Positions 16,007 to 25,229 of a DNA stretch of 64,000 nucleotides are shown here, piece after piece. The stretch comes from Bacteroidia bacterium (GTDB taxonomy: Bacteria; Bacteroidota; Bacteroidia; B-17B0; Aurantibacillaceae), in NCBI GenBank assembly GCA_016787705.1, contig JAEUTP010000019.1:1-64000 (forward strand), written 5' to 3'. Numbering within the stretch: position 1 is the stretch's first letter; each line of letters begins with the position of its first letter. Below the pieces are notes generated by a model. That model made no database searches. It was not told where the DNA came from and was given only the letters and a program-made list of their open reading frames with translations. The position numbers and the translations under genes are program-made.

Positions 16007-17005
16007 ATGTCGAATAAAAATAAGGTTTCGTCTGTAAAAAAAAGCAAGCCGAAAAAAACTACCAAACCTGCCAAATCGGCGGCGAAAAAAGTTGTTGCTA
16101 AAAAAGCGGCCACGAAACCTGCATCTAAAAACAAACAAGCAAAACCTGTAAATAAGAAAGCAAAAGTTGTTGCAAAAAAAAATACAAAACCTGCTAAAAA
16201 AGTTGTTTCCACAAAAAAAGCTACTCCAAAAAAAATAGTTGCTAAAAAAACTCTAAAACCTGCTAAAACTAAAGCTGATATTGCTAAAAAGCCAGAACCA
16301 AAAAAAGCTGCTGAAAAAGTAATTCCTAAAAAAGTTGAAGTAAAAAAAGTACAAGAGAAAAAAATATTAAAAGAAGCTGATAAAGCCGTACCTGTATCTC
16401 TTAAAAGAGAAACTCCGTCGATAAAAGAAGAAAAAAACAACGAGCCAACTAAAAAGGCTTTGAAAGAACAAACCGCAAGTAAAGAGGTATTAGCCATAAC
16501 AAATACAATCCCTAAAAAAGAAAAAGTAGAGATCTCTCTTTCTAAAATAGCCTCTATTTCAAGTTCTATAACCAACCCAATTAAAAAAACCGACTCATAC
16601 GCTATTAAACCAGAAAAAGAACCTAATGGCAAATTTGAATTAGAATTCATTATTCATGCTTCGGCTGATATGCTTTACGAATTCTTATCTACTCCAAGTG
16701 GTTTATCTGAATGGTTTTGCGATGATGTAAATATTCGCAATGGCATTTATACCTTTATCTGGGATGGGCAAATGCAACAAGCACGTTTATTAAAAACCGT
16801 TGATGTAATGTTAGTGCGTTTTCAGTGGGTAGATAAGAACGATGGCAGTTATTTTGAATTCAGAATTCAACGTGATGATCTAACAAACGACATCTCATTA
16901 ATTATTACCGATTTTGCCGATACAAATTCTGAAAGAGAATCTTCTAAACTATTATGGGGCAGCCAGGTTGAAAAATTAATGCATGTAATTGGCTCAATTT
17001 TCTAA
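16007..17005 (+). CDS. START-like domain protein with long histone-H1-like Lys/Ala/Pro-rich N-terminus
   Basis: The C-terminal about 130 residues (from about 205) read as a Bacteroidota START-like/SRPBCC domain: KFELEFIIHASADMLYEFLS, TPSGLSEWFCDDV, YTFIWDGQ, and LLWGSQVEKLMHVIGSIF at the end. Such proteins are usually about 130 residues. Here about 200 extra N-terminal residues are rich in KKA, KPAK and PKK repeats (KPAK three times), like histone H1 or bacterial H1-like tails, and are probably disordered and DNA- or RNA-binding. GGAGA directly before the ATG supports this start. It is monocistronic, followed by its own terminator. Role unknown; ligand binding by the START fold and nucleic-acid contact by the tail are inferred. 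Confidence 0.8.
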   Translation: MSNKNKVSSVKKSKPKKTTKPAKSAAKKVVAKKAATKPASKNKQAKPVNKKAKVVAKKNTKPAKKVVSTKKATPKKIVAKKTLKPAKTKADIAKKPEPKKAAEKVIPKKVEVKKVQEKKILKEADKAVPVSLKRETPSIKEEKNNEPTKKALKEQTASKEVLAITNTIPKKEKVEISLSKIASISSSITNPIKKTDSYAIKPEKEPNGKFELEFIIHASADMLYEFLSTPSGLSEWFCDDVNIRNGIYTFIWDGQMQQARLLKTVDVMLVRFQWVDKNDGSYFEFRIQRDDLTNDISLIITDFADTNSERESSKLLWGSQVEKLMHVIGSIF

Positions 17006-17026
17006 AAACTAATTTTAATACAATTT

Positions 17027-17061
17027 AAAAGAGAGGATCAACAATGGTTCTCTCTTTTTTT
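17027..17061 (+). terminator. Rho-independent terminator after the START-like gene
   Basis: AAAAGAGAG (17027-17035) pairs with CTCTCTTTT (17050-17058), extended by a partly paired inner stem, and runs into a tract of seven T. The position 22 bp after the stop codon fits the upstream gene. Confidence 0.8.
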
Positions 17062-17089
17062 GTAGATTTGAATATCATGTTAAAAAATC

Positions 17090-17596
17090 ATGAAAGAAGA
17101 TCTTAAAGATATTTTTCAAAATGTAAATGAATGGTTAAAATTCGCAGAAGCCAAACATGCCGGACTTATTGTATTAAACAGTGGTTTGGTTTTTGGCATT
17201 CTTTCTGTTTACAGTAATTTCACAAAACATTTACATGCTTCGCTTATAATATTATCCCTCGTGCTTCTTGGCGCATCTATTTTTTTTACACTCGTTTCTC
17301 TTTTCCCAAGAACATATAAAAACACAATGCCATCCAAAAAAAATAAAACTCTTAATTTATATTTTAACGGTAGTATTGCATGTTTAAGCAAAGATGAATT
17401 TAAATCAGAACTTTTAAAAACACATCCAGAACATACTTTTTCTGTTTTAGAAGATAACCTGATAGACCAAACCATTCTTAATTCAAAAATAGCATCAGCA
17501 AAATATACACTTTTTAAATGCTCAATTATCTGCACAACCACAGGCCTCACACTTCCCTTGCTTCGCATAATATTTAAGGCCGTTTTCGGTTTTTAA
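17090..17596 (+). CDS. Pycsar effector-type (DUF5706/PycTM-like) membrane protein, orphan
   Basis: Residues 10-45 (NVNEWLKFAEAKHAGLIVLN, then SGLVFGILSVY) match the DUF5706 signature, in which a soluble helix with an A-D/E-x-K motif leads into a first membrane segment. A second segment follows (LIILSLVLLGASIFFTLVSLF, about 51-71) and a third near the C-terminus (about 144-166). In Pycsar anti-phage systems such proteins disrupt the membrane when a cyclase makes cCMP or cUMP. No nucleotide cyclase lies beside it; neighbours are a START-like protein and DUF983. TAGATTTG at 17063-17070 is a perfect -7 element, so it has its own promoter. The family call is by pattern, from memory. Confidence 0.6.
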   Translation: MKEDLKDIFQNVNEWLKFAEAKHAGLIVLNSGLVFGILSVYSNFTKHLHASLIILSLVLLGASIFFTLVSLFPRTYKNTMPSKKNKTLNLYFNGSIACLSKDEFKSELLKTHPEHTFSVLEDNLIDQTILNSKIASAKYTLFKCSIICTTTGLTLPLLRIIFKAVFGF

Positions 17597-17663
17597 ACCA
17601 AAAGAGGGGTGTGTATTTAGAAGGTTAAAATCAAAACAATTTTCCCGTAATTAAAATATAAAT

Positions 17664-18020
17664 TTAATTAGGAAAAATATACATATAAAATACGCGTGAC
17701 CATTTGTAATTACGCATAGATAAGAGCAATACTGTAATACAGGGAATTAAAGCTGTATAAAAAGTTTCCATTTTAGGAAAGAAAAAATAACAAACTAAAA
17801 ATGTTATTATTCCTTCTAAAACAGCTAAGCCATAACTAATATACATGGCTCCTAAAAAATATCCCGGCTCCCTGTCAAAATGATAATTACACACATCGCA
17901 ATCTTCCTTCATTACCGGTAAAGTATAAAATGGTTTGTCTTTTACAAATACATCTCCTTTACCACAATTCGGACATTTACCTTTTACCATGTTCACCAAT
18001 TTATTATCTTCTGATCTCAT
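17664..18020 (-). CDS. DUF983 family zinc-ribbon membrane protein
   Basis: The N-terminus has a zinc ribbon, GKCPNCGKGDVF and CDVCNYHFDREPGYFLGAMYIS, the latter being the conserved DUF983 block. Two membrane segments follow (about 62-83 and 88-103). The 118-residue length is normal for the family. The function is unknown; DUF983 proteins sit in the inner membrane with the Zn ribbon in the cytoplasm. The gene is convergent with the DUF5706 gene and divergent from the AraC gene. Confidence 0.85.
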   Translation of the reverse strand: MRSEDNKLVNMVKGKCPNCGKGDVFVKDKPFYTLPVMKEDCDVCNYHFDREPGYFLGAMYISYGLAVLEGIITFLVCYFFFPKMETFYTALIPCITVLLLSMRNYKWSRVFYMYIFPN

Positions 18021-18109
18021 AGTATTAATTTTGGTATAAAGATACGAAGATATTTAGTGCGTGTATATAACAAAAGATGCTAAAAATAGCACAATAAAGA
18101 CATTTTTAC

Positions 18110-18117
18110 TATTTTTG
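18110..18117 (+). promoter_or_regulatory. -7 promoter element TATTTTTG of the AraC-family gene
   Basis: A perfect TAnnTTTG match ends three bases before ATG 18121. No matching -33 element is seen. It supports 18121 as the start and implies a leaderless transcript. Confidence 0.5.
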
Positions 18118-18120
18118 TAT

Positions 18121-18990
18121 ATGCCTAAAAAAAATTTACCGGTTTATAATATAAAGGATTTTAGGGCCTATGAGCGCGACAACGATTTTTATGCCAATAG
18201 CATGAAAAAGCATCTGCAAAATCATCATATTATTTTAACACCGCACAAACACGATTTTTTTCTTACGGTATTATTTACAAAAGGTGGTGGTACACATGAG
18301 ATAGATTTTACAAATTATAAAGTTGAACCCGGATCGGTATTTATGCTTCGTCCGGGACAAACACATAACTGGAAACTTTCGAAAGAGACAGATGGTTTTG
18401 TGTTTTTTCATACAAAAGATTTTTACGATAGCTGGTCGGCAAAGGAAAAAATACAGGATTTTCCTTTCTTTAATTCTATTCATACCCCCCCTCTTCTGTT
18501 ATTAACTAAAAAAACAAGAGAAAAAGCTGAAGTTCTTTTTACCGAAATAAAAAAAGAATACGAAGGAAATAATGTATTAAAATTTCAAAAAATACACACG
18601 CTCATTACTTTAACCTACATTGAACTTACGCGTTTATATCAACCTGAAAAAGAAATTAAAAGCGGGAATTATCTTGGAAAATTGCGACAACTTGAAGAAC
18701 TTATTGATAAAAATTATAAGAAGATCAAAGCCCCAAAGCAATACGCGCAAATGATGGCCCTTACTGAAAAACATTTGAACAGGATCAGTAATACATGTTT
18801 AAACAAAACTACTACCGATCTTATTTCTGATAGGATAATACTGGAAGCAAAACGACTTTTAACACATTCAAAACTTCCGGTAAACGTTATTGCCGGTGAA
18901 TTGGGTTTTAACGATAACTCTTACTTCGCCAGGTTCTTTAAAAAACACACAGGGATGACTGCGTTGGAATTTATCCGAAACAGTAAATAA
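18121..18990 (+). CDS. AraC-family transcriptional regulator
   Basis: The N-terminal cupin-like domain (about 1-130) contains HKHDFFLTVLFTKGGG and VEPGSVFMLRPGQTHNW, typical of sugar- or effector-binding AraC regulators. The C-terminal about 100 residues form the double helix-turn-helix (LTEKHLNRISNTCLNKTT, IAGELGFNDNSYFARFFKKH and TGMTALEFI). ATG 18121 is chosen over an in-frame start at 18061, because a perfect -7 promoter element lies between them. The target is unknown; no operon partner is adjacent, and the next gene downstream starts 166 bp away. The effector cannot be deduced. Confidence 0.9.
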   Translation: MPKKNLPVYNIKDFRAYERDNDFYANSMKKHLQNHHIILTPHKHDFFLTVLFTKGGGTHEIDFTNYKVEPGSVFMLRPGQTHNWKLSKETDGFVFFHTKDFYDSWSAKEKIQDFPFFNSIHTPPLLLLTKKTREKAEVLFTEIKKEYEGNNVLKFQKIHTLITLTYIELTRLYQPEKEIKSGNYLGKLRQLEELIDKNYKKIKAPKQYAQMMALTEKHLNRISNTCLNKTTTDLISDRIILEAKRLLTHSKLPVNVIAGELGFNDNSYFARFFKKHTGMTALEFIRNSK

Positions 18991-19156
18991 CACTTTAACA
19001 CTTTCTTTAATTTCTTCTCTAAAAACCTTTTTTCCTTAAAACGAGCGTTTATTCCTTTAATAAAAGCGTTTATTAAGATGATTCAGGCGCTTTTACTGAT
19101 TTTGTAATTTTAAATAAATTATAAAAATCAATATTTTACAATCAAACAAAATCAAT

Positions 19157-22100
19157 ATGAGAAAATTAAACTACGTCTTACTTTCTTCATTATTTATCTT
19201 ATTATACACCATTGCACCGGCTCAGAATTTTGTATGGGCTAAATCATTTGGAAGCACAACTTACGATGATGGCAATGCGGTATGTACAGATCCAAGCGGA
19301 AATGTAATAAATATTGGTTCGTTTAATGGCACAGTAGATTTTGATCCGGGACCAGGTGTTGCTAATTTAACATCTACATCAGGTACCGATGATATTTACA
19401 TTGTAAAATTAACTTCGGCAGGTGTATTTCTTTGGGCAAAACGCATTGGTGGCACCGGAAATGAAGTTGGCAGTGATGTTATAACAGATGCCAGCGGAAA
19501 TATTTATGCTATTGGTAGCTTTACAGGTACAGTAGATTTTGATCCTAATGCAACAACCGTAAATCTTACTTCTGCAGGTAAAAGAGATGTTTTTATTTTA
19601 AAGCTCAGCTCTGCAGGAAATTATGTTTGGGCCAAACAAATGGGAGGAACGCAGGATGACTGGGGAAGCGCACTCGACCTAGATGCATCTGCCAATATTT
19701 ATTCAACAGGAACATTTAGCGGTAGTTGTGATTTTAATCCTTCGGCCACAACAAATACAGCAACAGTTTACGGTGCACAGGATGCTTTTATTTGTAAATG
19801 GGATGTGAACGGAAACTACTTATGGGCTTTTTCAATGGGTGGTACACAGGATGATTACGGTTACGACGTTGCCGTAAATGCAACAGGAACGAGTGTATTT
19901 ACAACGGGTACATTTAAAGGTACCGCTGTTGACATCTCTCCTCAATGCAGCTGTGGTACCGTAAACTCATTAGGCCAAAGTGATATTTTTATCGTAAAAC
20001 AGGCGGCCTCTTCAGGTGGTTTTCAAAATAGCGCTGTATTTGGCGGAACCGGTTATGATTCACCAGGCGGGATTACTTTAGACGCGTTAGATAATGTATA
20101 TACTACCGGAAGCTTTGATGCCGCATGTGATTTTGATCCGGGACCTTTAACAGTGAGTCTTGGCGCATTGGGATCTAATGATGGTTTTATCAGCAAATTA
20201 AATTCAACCCTAAACTATGTTTTTGCAAAACAATTCAGCGGAACAAGCTCTGAAAGTGGAAGCGACATTGCGCTTGACCCTACAGGTAATATTTATGTAA
20301 CAGGAAGCTTTAATGATATCGTTGATTTTGATCCATCGGCAGCAAGCTACACTGTATCTTGCGTTGGTGGTACCAACAGCGATGCCTATGTTCTAAAATT
20401 AGATCCAAACGGAAATTTTATATATGTACAAACCTGGGGCAGCAGTAACATTGGAGATTACTCTTCAGACCTGGCTTTAGATGCTTCAAACAATATTTAT
20501 ACAACAGGTTCTTATTGGACTACCTGTGATTTTGATCCGGGGGCAGGTGTTTTTAACATGACTACTAACGGATTAACTGATGCCTTTTTACATAAGTTAA
20601 GCTGTACTTTACCTACAACTGTTACTACCAACGCGGCAAATTACACTTTGTGTGCTAATACAGCCACAACAATTCCTATCAATATTACCTCTACCGATCT
20701 TGGAACAGGTTATAGCTGGAATGCTGTTGGCGCAAGCGGCGTTATTTTTATGCCTTCTACTGGTATTACAACAAGTATGATCTTTACCACCTCTGCAACC
20801 TTTAGTGTAATTGTTACTGCAACAAATGCTTGCGGCACAACTACTACACAAGTTAGCAAGGTAACGGTTAACAGCTTGCCAACACTTACAACTACAGCAT
20901 CGCCAACAGCAGTTTGTTCTGGCAGTTTATTAACATTAAGCGGTACAGGTGCTGTAACTTATACATGGAGCAATGGCATAACCAACAACTTAGCTTTTAC
21001 GCCGTCTTCTTCACAGGTATACACCCTTAGCGGAACAAATGTTAACGGTTGCATAGGTATAAACACAATTAGCGTAAATATGTTAAACAATCCAACCCTT
21101 ACAGTAACGGGTAAAAACATAGTGTGTCTTAACAAAGCAAATATACTTACGGCAAGTGGTGCCAACAGTTATTTATGGAATCCGTCGTCGCAAACAACAA
21201 ACAGCATTATTGCGCAACCGGCGGTAAATACTACATATACAGTAACCGGCACAGGTGCTAACGGCTGTAATAATTTTGCAACGTTTGCCATTGCATTGGT
21301 TGTTCCTCAAACACCAGCTATTTGTATGGTAACTGTAGATAGTTTAAGTATCAACAATGAAATATTCTGGGATAAAACATCGTATACAAACGTTGATAGT
21401 TTTATTGTTCACCGTGAAGTTTCAACAAATGTTTATAAACGTATTGGTGCGGTAAGTAAAAATGGTTTTAGCATGTATGTTGATACAAACAGAATGATCG
21501 GGCCTGCAAACGGTAATCCTAATTTAACATCCTATAAATATAAATTACAAATAAGAGATACTTGTGGTAATTATGGTTCGTTAAGTTTATATCACCAAAC
21601 TATTTTTATTCAGGATCAACAAAATGGTAATTTTAACTGGAACAGTTATGCGATCGAAGCAAGCGCTTCGCCTGTTAGCAATTATGTACTTTCACGCCAA
21701 AACGTAATATCCGGCGTTACCACAACGGTGGGTGCAACAACGGCTAACCTGTTAAGCGATCCTCAATATTCTGTTTTGGCAACCAGCGGTAACGTTAAAT
21801 GGTATGTTGATGCGCAGGGTTTTAATTGCAACCCTACATTTAAAACCATGGCTTTAGTCCAAAAAACACGTACTAAAAGTAACAACTCAAACGATAAACA
21901 GTTTCCAAATACAAGCGGTATTCATGAAATGGTTATCAATGCACAAAACATCAACATTTATCCAAACCCAACAAATGGCAATATAACAATAGATGCCGCC
22001 ATGTTTAATGGTTTAAATTATGGTGTTGAAGTAAAGAACATTCTTGGACAAACATTAATTAACAACAACATAAAAAAGGCATCAACTCAATCGGAAACAC

Positions 22101-22192
22101 TTGATTTGAGTGCATTAGACAAAGGTGTTTATTTTGTGAATTTTATAAAAAACAACAAATTAGTTGCAACTAAAAAAGTAATTGTAGAATAA
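19157..22192 (+). CDS. Secreted SBBP-repeat protein with T9SS type A sorting domain (copy 1)
   Basis: The protein has a signal peptide (about 1-22, ending APAQ). About seven SBBP-type beta-propeller repeats follow (roughly 25-480), each with DASGNIYxxGSFxGTVDFDP and DxFIxKL phrases; the DFDPG phrase could bind calcium (inference). Two or more Ig/PKD-like domains come next (about 490-715). A specific about 200-residue region and a C-terminal T9SS type A domain (IYPNPTNGNITID to the end, KGVYFVNF) complete it. It is exported to the outer membrane or beyond. A paralogue follows at 22389 with a highly similar C-terminal about 300 residues, so this is a tandem duplication. Confidence 0.88.
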   Translation: MRKLNYVLLSSLFILLYTIAPAQNFVWAKSFGSTTYDDGNAVCTDPSGNVINIGSFNGTVDFDPGPGVANLTSTSGTDDIYIVKLTSAGVFLWAKRIGGTGNEVGSDVITDASGNIYAIGSFTGTVDFDPNATTVNLTSAGKRDVFILKLSSAGNYVWAKQMGGTQDDWGSALDLDASANIYSTGTFSGSCDFNPSATTNTATVYGAQDAFICKWDVNGNYLWAFSMGGTQDDYGYDVAVNATGTSVFTTGTFKGTAVDISPQCSCGTVNSLGQSDIFIVKQAASSGGFQNSAVFGGTGYDSPGGITLDALDNVYTTGSFDAACDFDPGPLTVSLGALGSNDGFISKLNSTLNYVFAKQFSGTSSESGSDIALDPTGNIYVTGSFNDIVDFDPSAASYTVSCVGGTNSDAYVLKLDPNGNFIYVQTWGSSNIGDYSSDLALDASNNIYTTGSYWTTCDFDPGAGVFNMTTNGLTDAFLHKLSCTLPTTVTTNAANYTLCANTATTIPINITSTDLGTGYSWNAVGASGVIFMPSTGITTSMIFTTSATFSVIVTATNACGTTTTQVSKVTVNSLPTLTTTASPTAVCSGSLLTLSGTGAVTYTWSNGITNNLAFTPSSSQVYTLSGTNVNGCIGINTISVNMLNNPTLTVTGKNIVCLNKANILTASGANSYLWNPSSQTTNSIIAQPAVNTTYTVTGTGANGCNNFATFAIALVVPQTPAICMVTVDSLSINNEIFWDKTSYTNVDSFIVHREVSTNVYKRIGAVSKNGFSMYVDTNRMIGPANGNPNLTSYKYKLQIRDTCGNYGSLSLYHQTIFIQDQQNGNFNWNSYAIEASASPVSNYVLSRQNVISGVTTTVGATTANLLSDPQYSVLATSGNVKWYVDAQGFNCNPTFKTMALVQKTRTKSNNSNDKQFPNTSGIHEMVINAQNINIYPNPTNGNITIDAAMFNGLNYGVEVKNILGQTLINNNIKKASTQSETLDLSALDKGVYFVNFIKNNKLVATKKVIVE

Positions 22193-22222
22193 ACCGTTCT
22201 TAAAATTTTATTTAATTATAGA

Positions 22223-22245
22223 AGCAGAATTAAGTTCTGCTTTTA
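22223..22245 (+). terminator. Rho-independent terminator after SBBP copy 1
   Basis: AGCAGAA 22223-22229 pairs with TTCTGCT 22235-22241 across a 5-base loop and continues into a short T-run. The same AGCAGAA/TTCTGCT hairpin, with a similar loop, follows copy 2 at 25193-25211, so the terminator was duplicated with the gene. Confidence 0.7.
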
Positions 22246-22388
22246 TTGTTAAAATAAGTGGCAGTAATTGCTTTTTTAAAACCAAAAAACAATGAATTTT
22301 GTCACTAAATATAGTTTAGATTTTAGAAAGGATTTTGTACATTTAATGTTGATTTAAAATAACAGAGAAATAATTTTAAAATAAAAAA

Positions 22389-25166
22389 ATGAAAATAACA
22401 TCTACTAAAAATTTCATTAAAAAGTTGGTATTTATTTTAACTTTTTTAATTGGTGCAGCATTCATCAATTCAGGTAATATATATTCACAAGCCTGGTTAT
22501 GGGCTAAAGGATCAGGCGGCTTAAATAACGATGCAGGAAGAGCGGTTTGTACCGACCCTTCAGGGAATATTATTGTTGCAGGTGGTTTTTTTAATCCCTC
22601 TATGCAAATTGGCACAGTTACAGTTAACAGCATGGGCGGCGGAGATATCTACCTTGCTAAATTTGATCCGCAGGGAAACATGATCTGGATACAAACTATT
22701 GGCGGTACGGGGTTAGAAGTAGTTGGAAGCGTTTGTACCGGCACCAACGGCAATATTTATATTTGTGGAAGTTACGATAGCCAGGTACTTACTGTAGGTA
22801 CAGGTACTCTTGGTCAATCCAGTACTACAGGCAATTTTGATATGTTTGTTGCCGCATACAGCAATGGCGGTGCTTCACTTTGGTCATTTAAATATGGTTC
22901 GGGTTCAAGTGAAAATGCTAAAGGTATTGCTTATTCTAGCGCTCTTAATAACGTTATTGTTACCGGTTATTTTAACAGCCCTACTTTTTCATTTGGTGCT
23001 TACCCTGTTTCAAATGCAAGTACAGGCGGTGGTTCGAACGATGTTTTTGTAGCCAGGTTCAATGCAACATTTGGAACTCCGGCGGGTGCATGGGCTACTG
23101 GTGGCGTAAACTCTAACGACTATGGTTATTCGGTAGAAGTTGATGCTTCGAATATTTATATTGGCGGGGCATTCTCTCCTATCACAGGTAATTCAAGTAC
23201 AATTGGCTCTGCTGTTACCAGTCTTGGTTCACAGGATGTGTTCATTGCAAAATATAATAACTCACAAGCATTTCAATGGGTAAGAACCGGAGGCTCTGCC
23301 AATAGCAGCGCAGATTACTTTTTAAATATGGATATTGACGCATCGAGTAATATTTATTTTTGTGGTGGCTATTATGGGTCTACAATGCAAATTGGCACAG
23401 CTAACCTGCCAAACAGCGGACAAAATGATGCTTTTATTGCTAAATACAACAGCAGTGGTACTTTTCAATGGGCTAGCAGCCTCGGAAGTACGCAATCTGA
23501 AATGGCAAACGGTGTAGCGGTTGATGGAAATAATAACATTTATTTAACCGGTTATTTTTCAGGAACCGTTGTAACAGTTGGCACATATACTCTAACTAAT
23601 ACCACACCAGGATCAACCCAGGATATGTTTGTAGTAAAATACAATCCAACCGGTACTGCACAATGGGCCACCTCTGCAACTTGTGTTGGGTATGAAAGCG
23701 CTTATGATATTGCCGCCGATGCAATTGGAAATGTTTATGTAACAGGCGCATATAACGTAAGTGGTGCAATGGCTTTTGGAACTACAACAATAAGCAGCAA
23801 TGGTAATAACGATTCATTCCTTGCTAAAATCGGTTGTTTAACCGCAACTATAGGCGGGCTTTCGAATGTTTGTACAGGCGCTACTGCAATTTTAAGCGCA
23901 GGCGGCGCTACAAGCTATACCTGGAGTACAGGCGCAACTACATCTACCATTGCAATTACACCTACTGCAAATGCAACTTATAGTGTTATAGGCGTTACAG
24001 GTGCTTGCTCGGGTAACAGCAGCAATTTTAACGTTACAGTTTTACCTGCAAGTATAAATACCGGAGGAAATTTAAATTTGTTATGCAATCAATCTCAACA
24101 AATAAATGCTACTGCCAACCCCGCGGCAACAAGCGTTAGCTGGACACCTGCCACAGGCCTTAGCAGCATATCTGTTCTTACTCCAACGGTAACACCCCCT
24201 TCCGCTTCTACCCAATACACGGTATCGGCAACTTTAAATAATGGCTGTACAGCAACTTCTACTTTATTGGTAACACAATATGCGCAAGTACCTGATATTT
24301 GTATGATAACGGTAGACAGTTTAAGTATTTATAACGAAATTTATTGGGATAAGACCTTGTACACTAATGTTGATAGTTTTGTAGTATATCGTGAAGTTTC
24401 AACAAATATATACAAGCGCATAGGCGCTGTTGATTATAACAACTTTAGCATGTTCCTGGATACGGCTCAAACAATAGGACCAGCTAATGGTAACCCGAAT
24501 TTAACGGCATACAAATACAAATTACAAATACGAGATAATTGCGGCAACTATAGTAATAAGAGTTTGTACCATCAAACTATTTTTATCCAAGATCAGCAAA
24601 ACGGTAATTTTAACTGGAACCCTTATGCTATTGAATCAAGCCCTACCCCGGTAACAAATTATATACTATCACGTCAAAGCGTTTTAACCGGTATTACAAC
24701 AACTATTGGTGCTACAACAGCTAACCTCTTAAGCGATCCGTCTTACAGCGCTTTGGCTACAAATGGTAATGTTAAATGGCATGTGCATGCACAGGGTTTT
24801 AATTGTAATCCAACATTTAAAACGTCTGCATTGGTACAAAAAACACGCACCAAAAGTAATAACTCTAACGATAAGCAATTTCCTAATACAAGTGGTTTAA
24901 ATGAAACTGGTATAAACAGTCAAAATATTAATATTTATCCCAATCCAACAAGCGGCAATTTAACTATTAATGCTATTGAGTTAAACGGTATGAATTATAC
25001 TATGGAAATTAAAAATTTACTTGGACAAGTACTTTTAATTAAATCTGTAAAAAACGCCAACACGCTTGAGACCATTGATATGAGATCATTAAGTAAAGGT
25101 GTTTATTTTATAAACTTTACCCATAGCAACAAAACACTGGCCATTAAAAAGGTTGTTGTAGAATAA
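22389..25166 (+). CDS. Secreted SBBP-repeat protein with T9SS type A sorting domain (copy 2)
   Basis: The layout is that of the preceding gene: a signal peptide (about 1-35), SBBP-like repeats with DxSxNIYxxGxY phrases and DAFIAKYN, one PKD-like block, then the specific region and T9SS type A C-terminus (IYPNPTSGNLTIN, KGVYFINF). The propeller repeats differ from copy 1 in the motif around the strand (here IGT instead of DFDP), while the last about 300 residues stay close, with identical stretches such as KTRTKSNNSNDKQFPNTSG. Homogenisation or recent duplication of the C-terminal module is likely. The product is probably an exported surface protein. Confidence 0.88.
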   Translation: MKITSTKNFIKKLVFILTFLIGAAFINSGNIYSQAWLWAKGSGGLNNDAGRAVCTDPSGNIIVAGGFFNPSMQIGTVTVNSMGGGDIYLAKFDPQGNMIWIQTIGGTGLEVVGSVCTGTNGNIYICGSYDSQVLTVGTGTLGQSSTTGNFDMFVAAYSNGGASLWSFKYGSGSSENAKGIAYSSALNNVIVTGYFNSPTFSFGAYPVSNASTGGGSNDVFVARFNATFGTPAGAWATGGVNSNDYGYSVEVDASNIYIGGAFSPITGNSSTIGSAVTSLGSQDVFIAKYNNSQAFQWVRTGGSANSSADYFLNMDIDASSNIYFCGGYYGSTMQIGTANLPNSGQNDAFIAKYNSSGTFQWASSLGSTQSEMANGVAVDGNNNIYLTGYFSGTVVTVGTYTLTNTTPGSTQDMFVVKYNPTGTAQWATSATCVGYESAYDIAADAIGNVYVTGAYNVSGAMAFGTTTISSNGNNDSFLAKIGCLTATIGGLSNVCTGATAILSAGGATSYTWSTGATTSTIAITPTANATYSVIGVTGACSGNSSNFNVTVLPASINTGGNLNLLCNQSQQINATANPAATSVSWTPATGLSSISVLTPTVTPPSASTQYTVSATLNNGCTATSTLLVTQYAQVPDICMITVDSLSIYNEIYWDKTLYTNVDSFVVYREVSTNIYKRIGAVDYNNFSMFLDTAQTIGPANGNPNLTAYKYKLQIRDNCGNYSNKSLYHQTIFIQDQQNGNFNWNPYAIESSPTPVTNYILSRQSVLTGITTTIGATTANLLSDPSYSALATNGNVKWHVHAQGFNCNPTFKTSALVQKTRTKSNNSNDKQFPNTSGLNETGINSQNINIYPNPTSGNLTINAIELNGMNYTMEIKNLLGQVLLIKSVKNANTLETIDMRSLSKGVYFINFTHSNKTLAIKKVVVE

Positions 25167-25188
25167 CAGTTATACATATTTATCATTT

Positions 25189-25218
25189 AAAAAGCAGAAG
25201 TTTATTCTGCTTTTTTTA
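25189..25218 (+). terminator. Rho-independent terminator after SBBP copy 2
   Basis: AAAAAGCAGAA 25189-25199 pairs perfectly with TTCTGCTTTTT 25205-25215 over a 5-base loop and runs into a seven-T tract. Confidence 0.8.
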
Positions 25219-25229
25219 TATTAGAGGTC

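Noticed and set aside
15967..16650. Minus-strand ORF of 227 aa with many hydrophobic residues
   Set aside because: It is the antisense of the Lys/Ala-rich H1-like tail; the Phe/Ala/Leu-rich look is a mirror of AAA/GCT codons, and the plus-strand frame ends in a recognised START-like domain.
17090..18020. Complete Pycsar defence operon
   Set aside because: Only the DUF5706-like effector is present; neither neighbour encodes a nucleotide cyclase.
20609..20851. Cys-rich minus-strand ORF of 80 aa inside SBBP copy 1
   Set aside because: It is antisense to the Ig/PKD-like region; the cysteines arise from reverse reading of repeated GCA/ACA codons.
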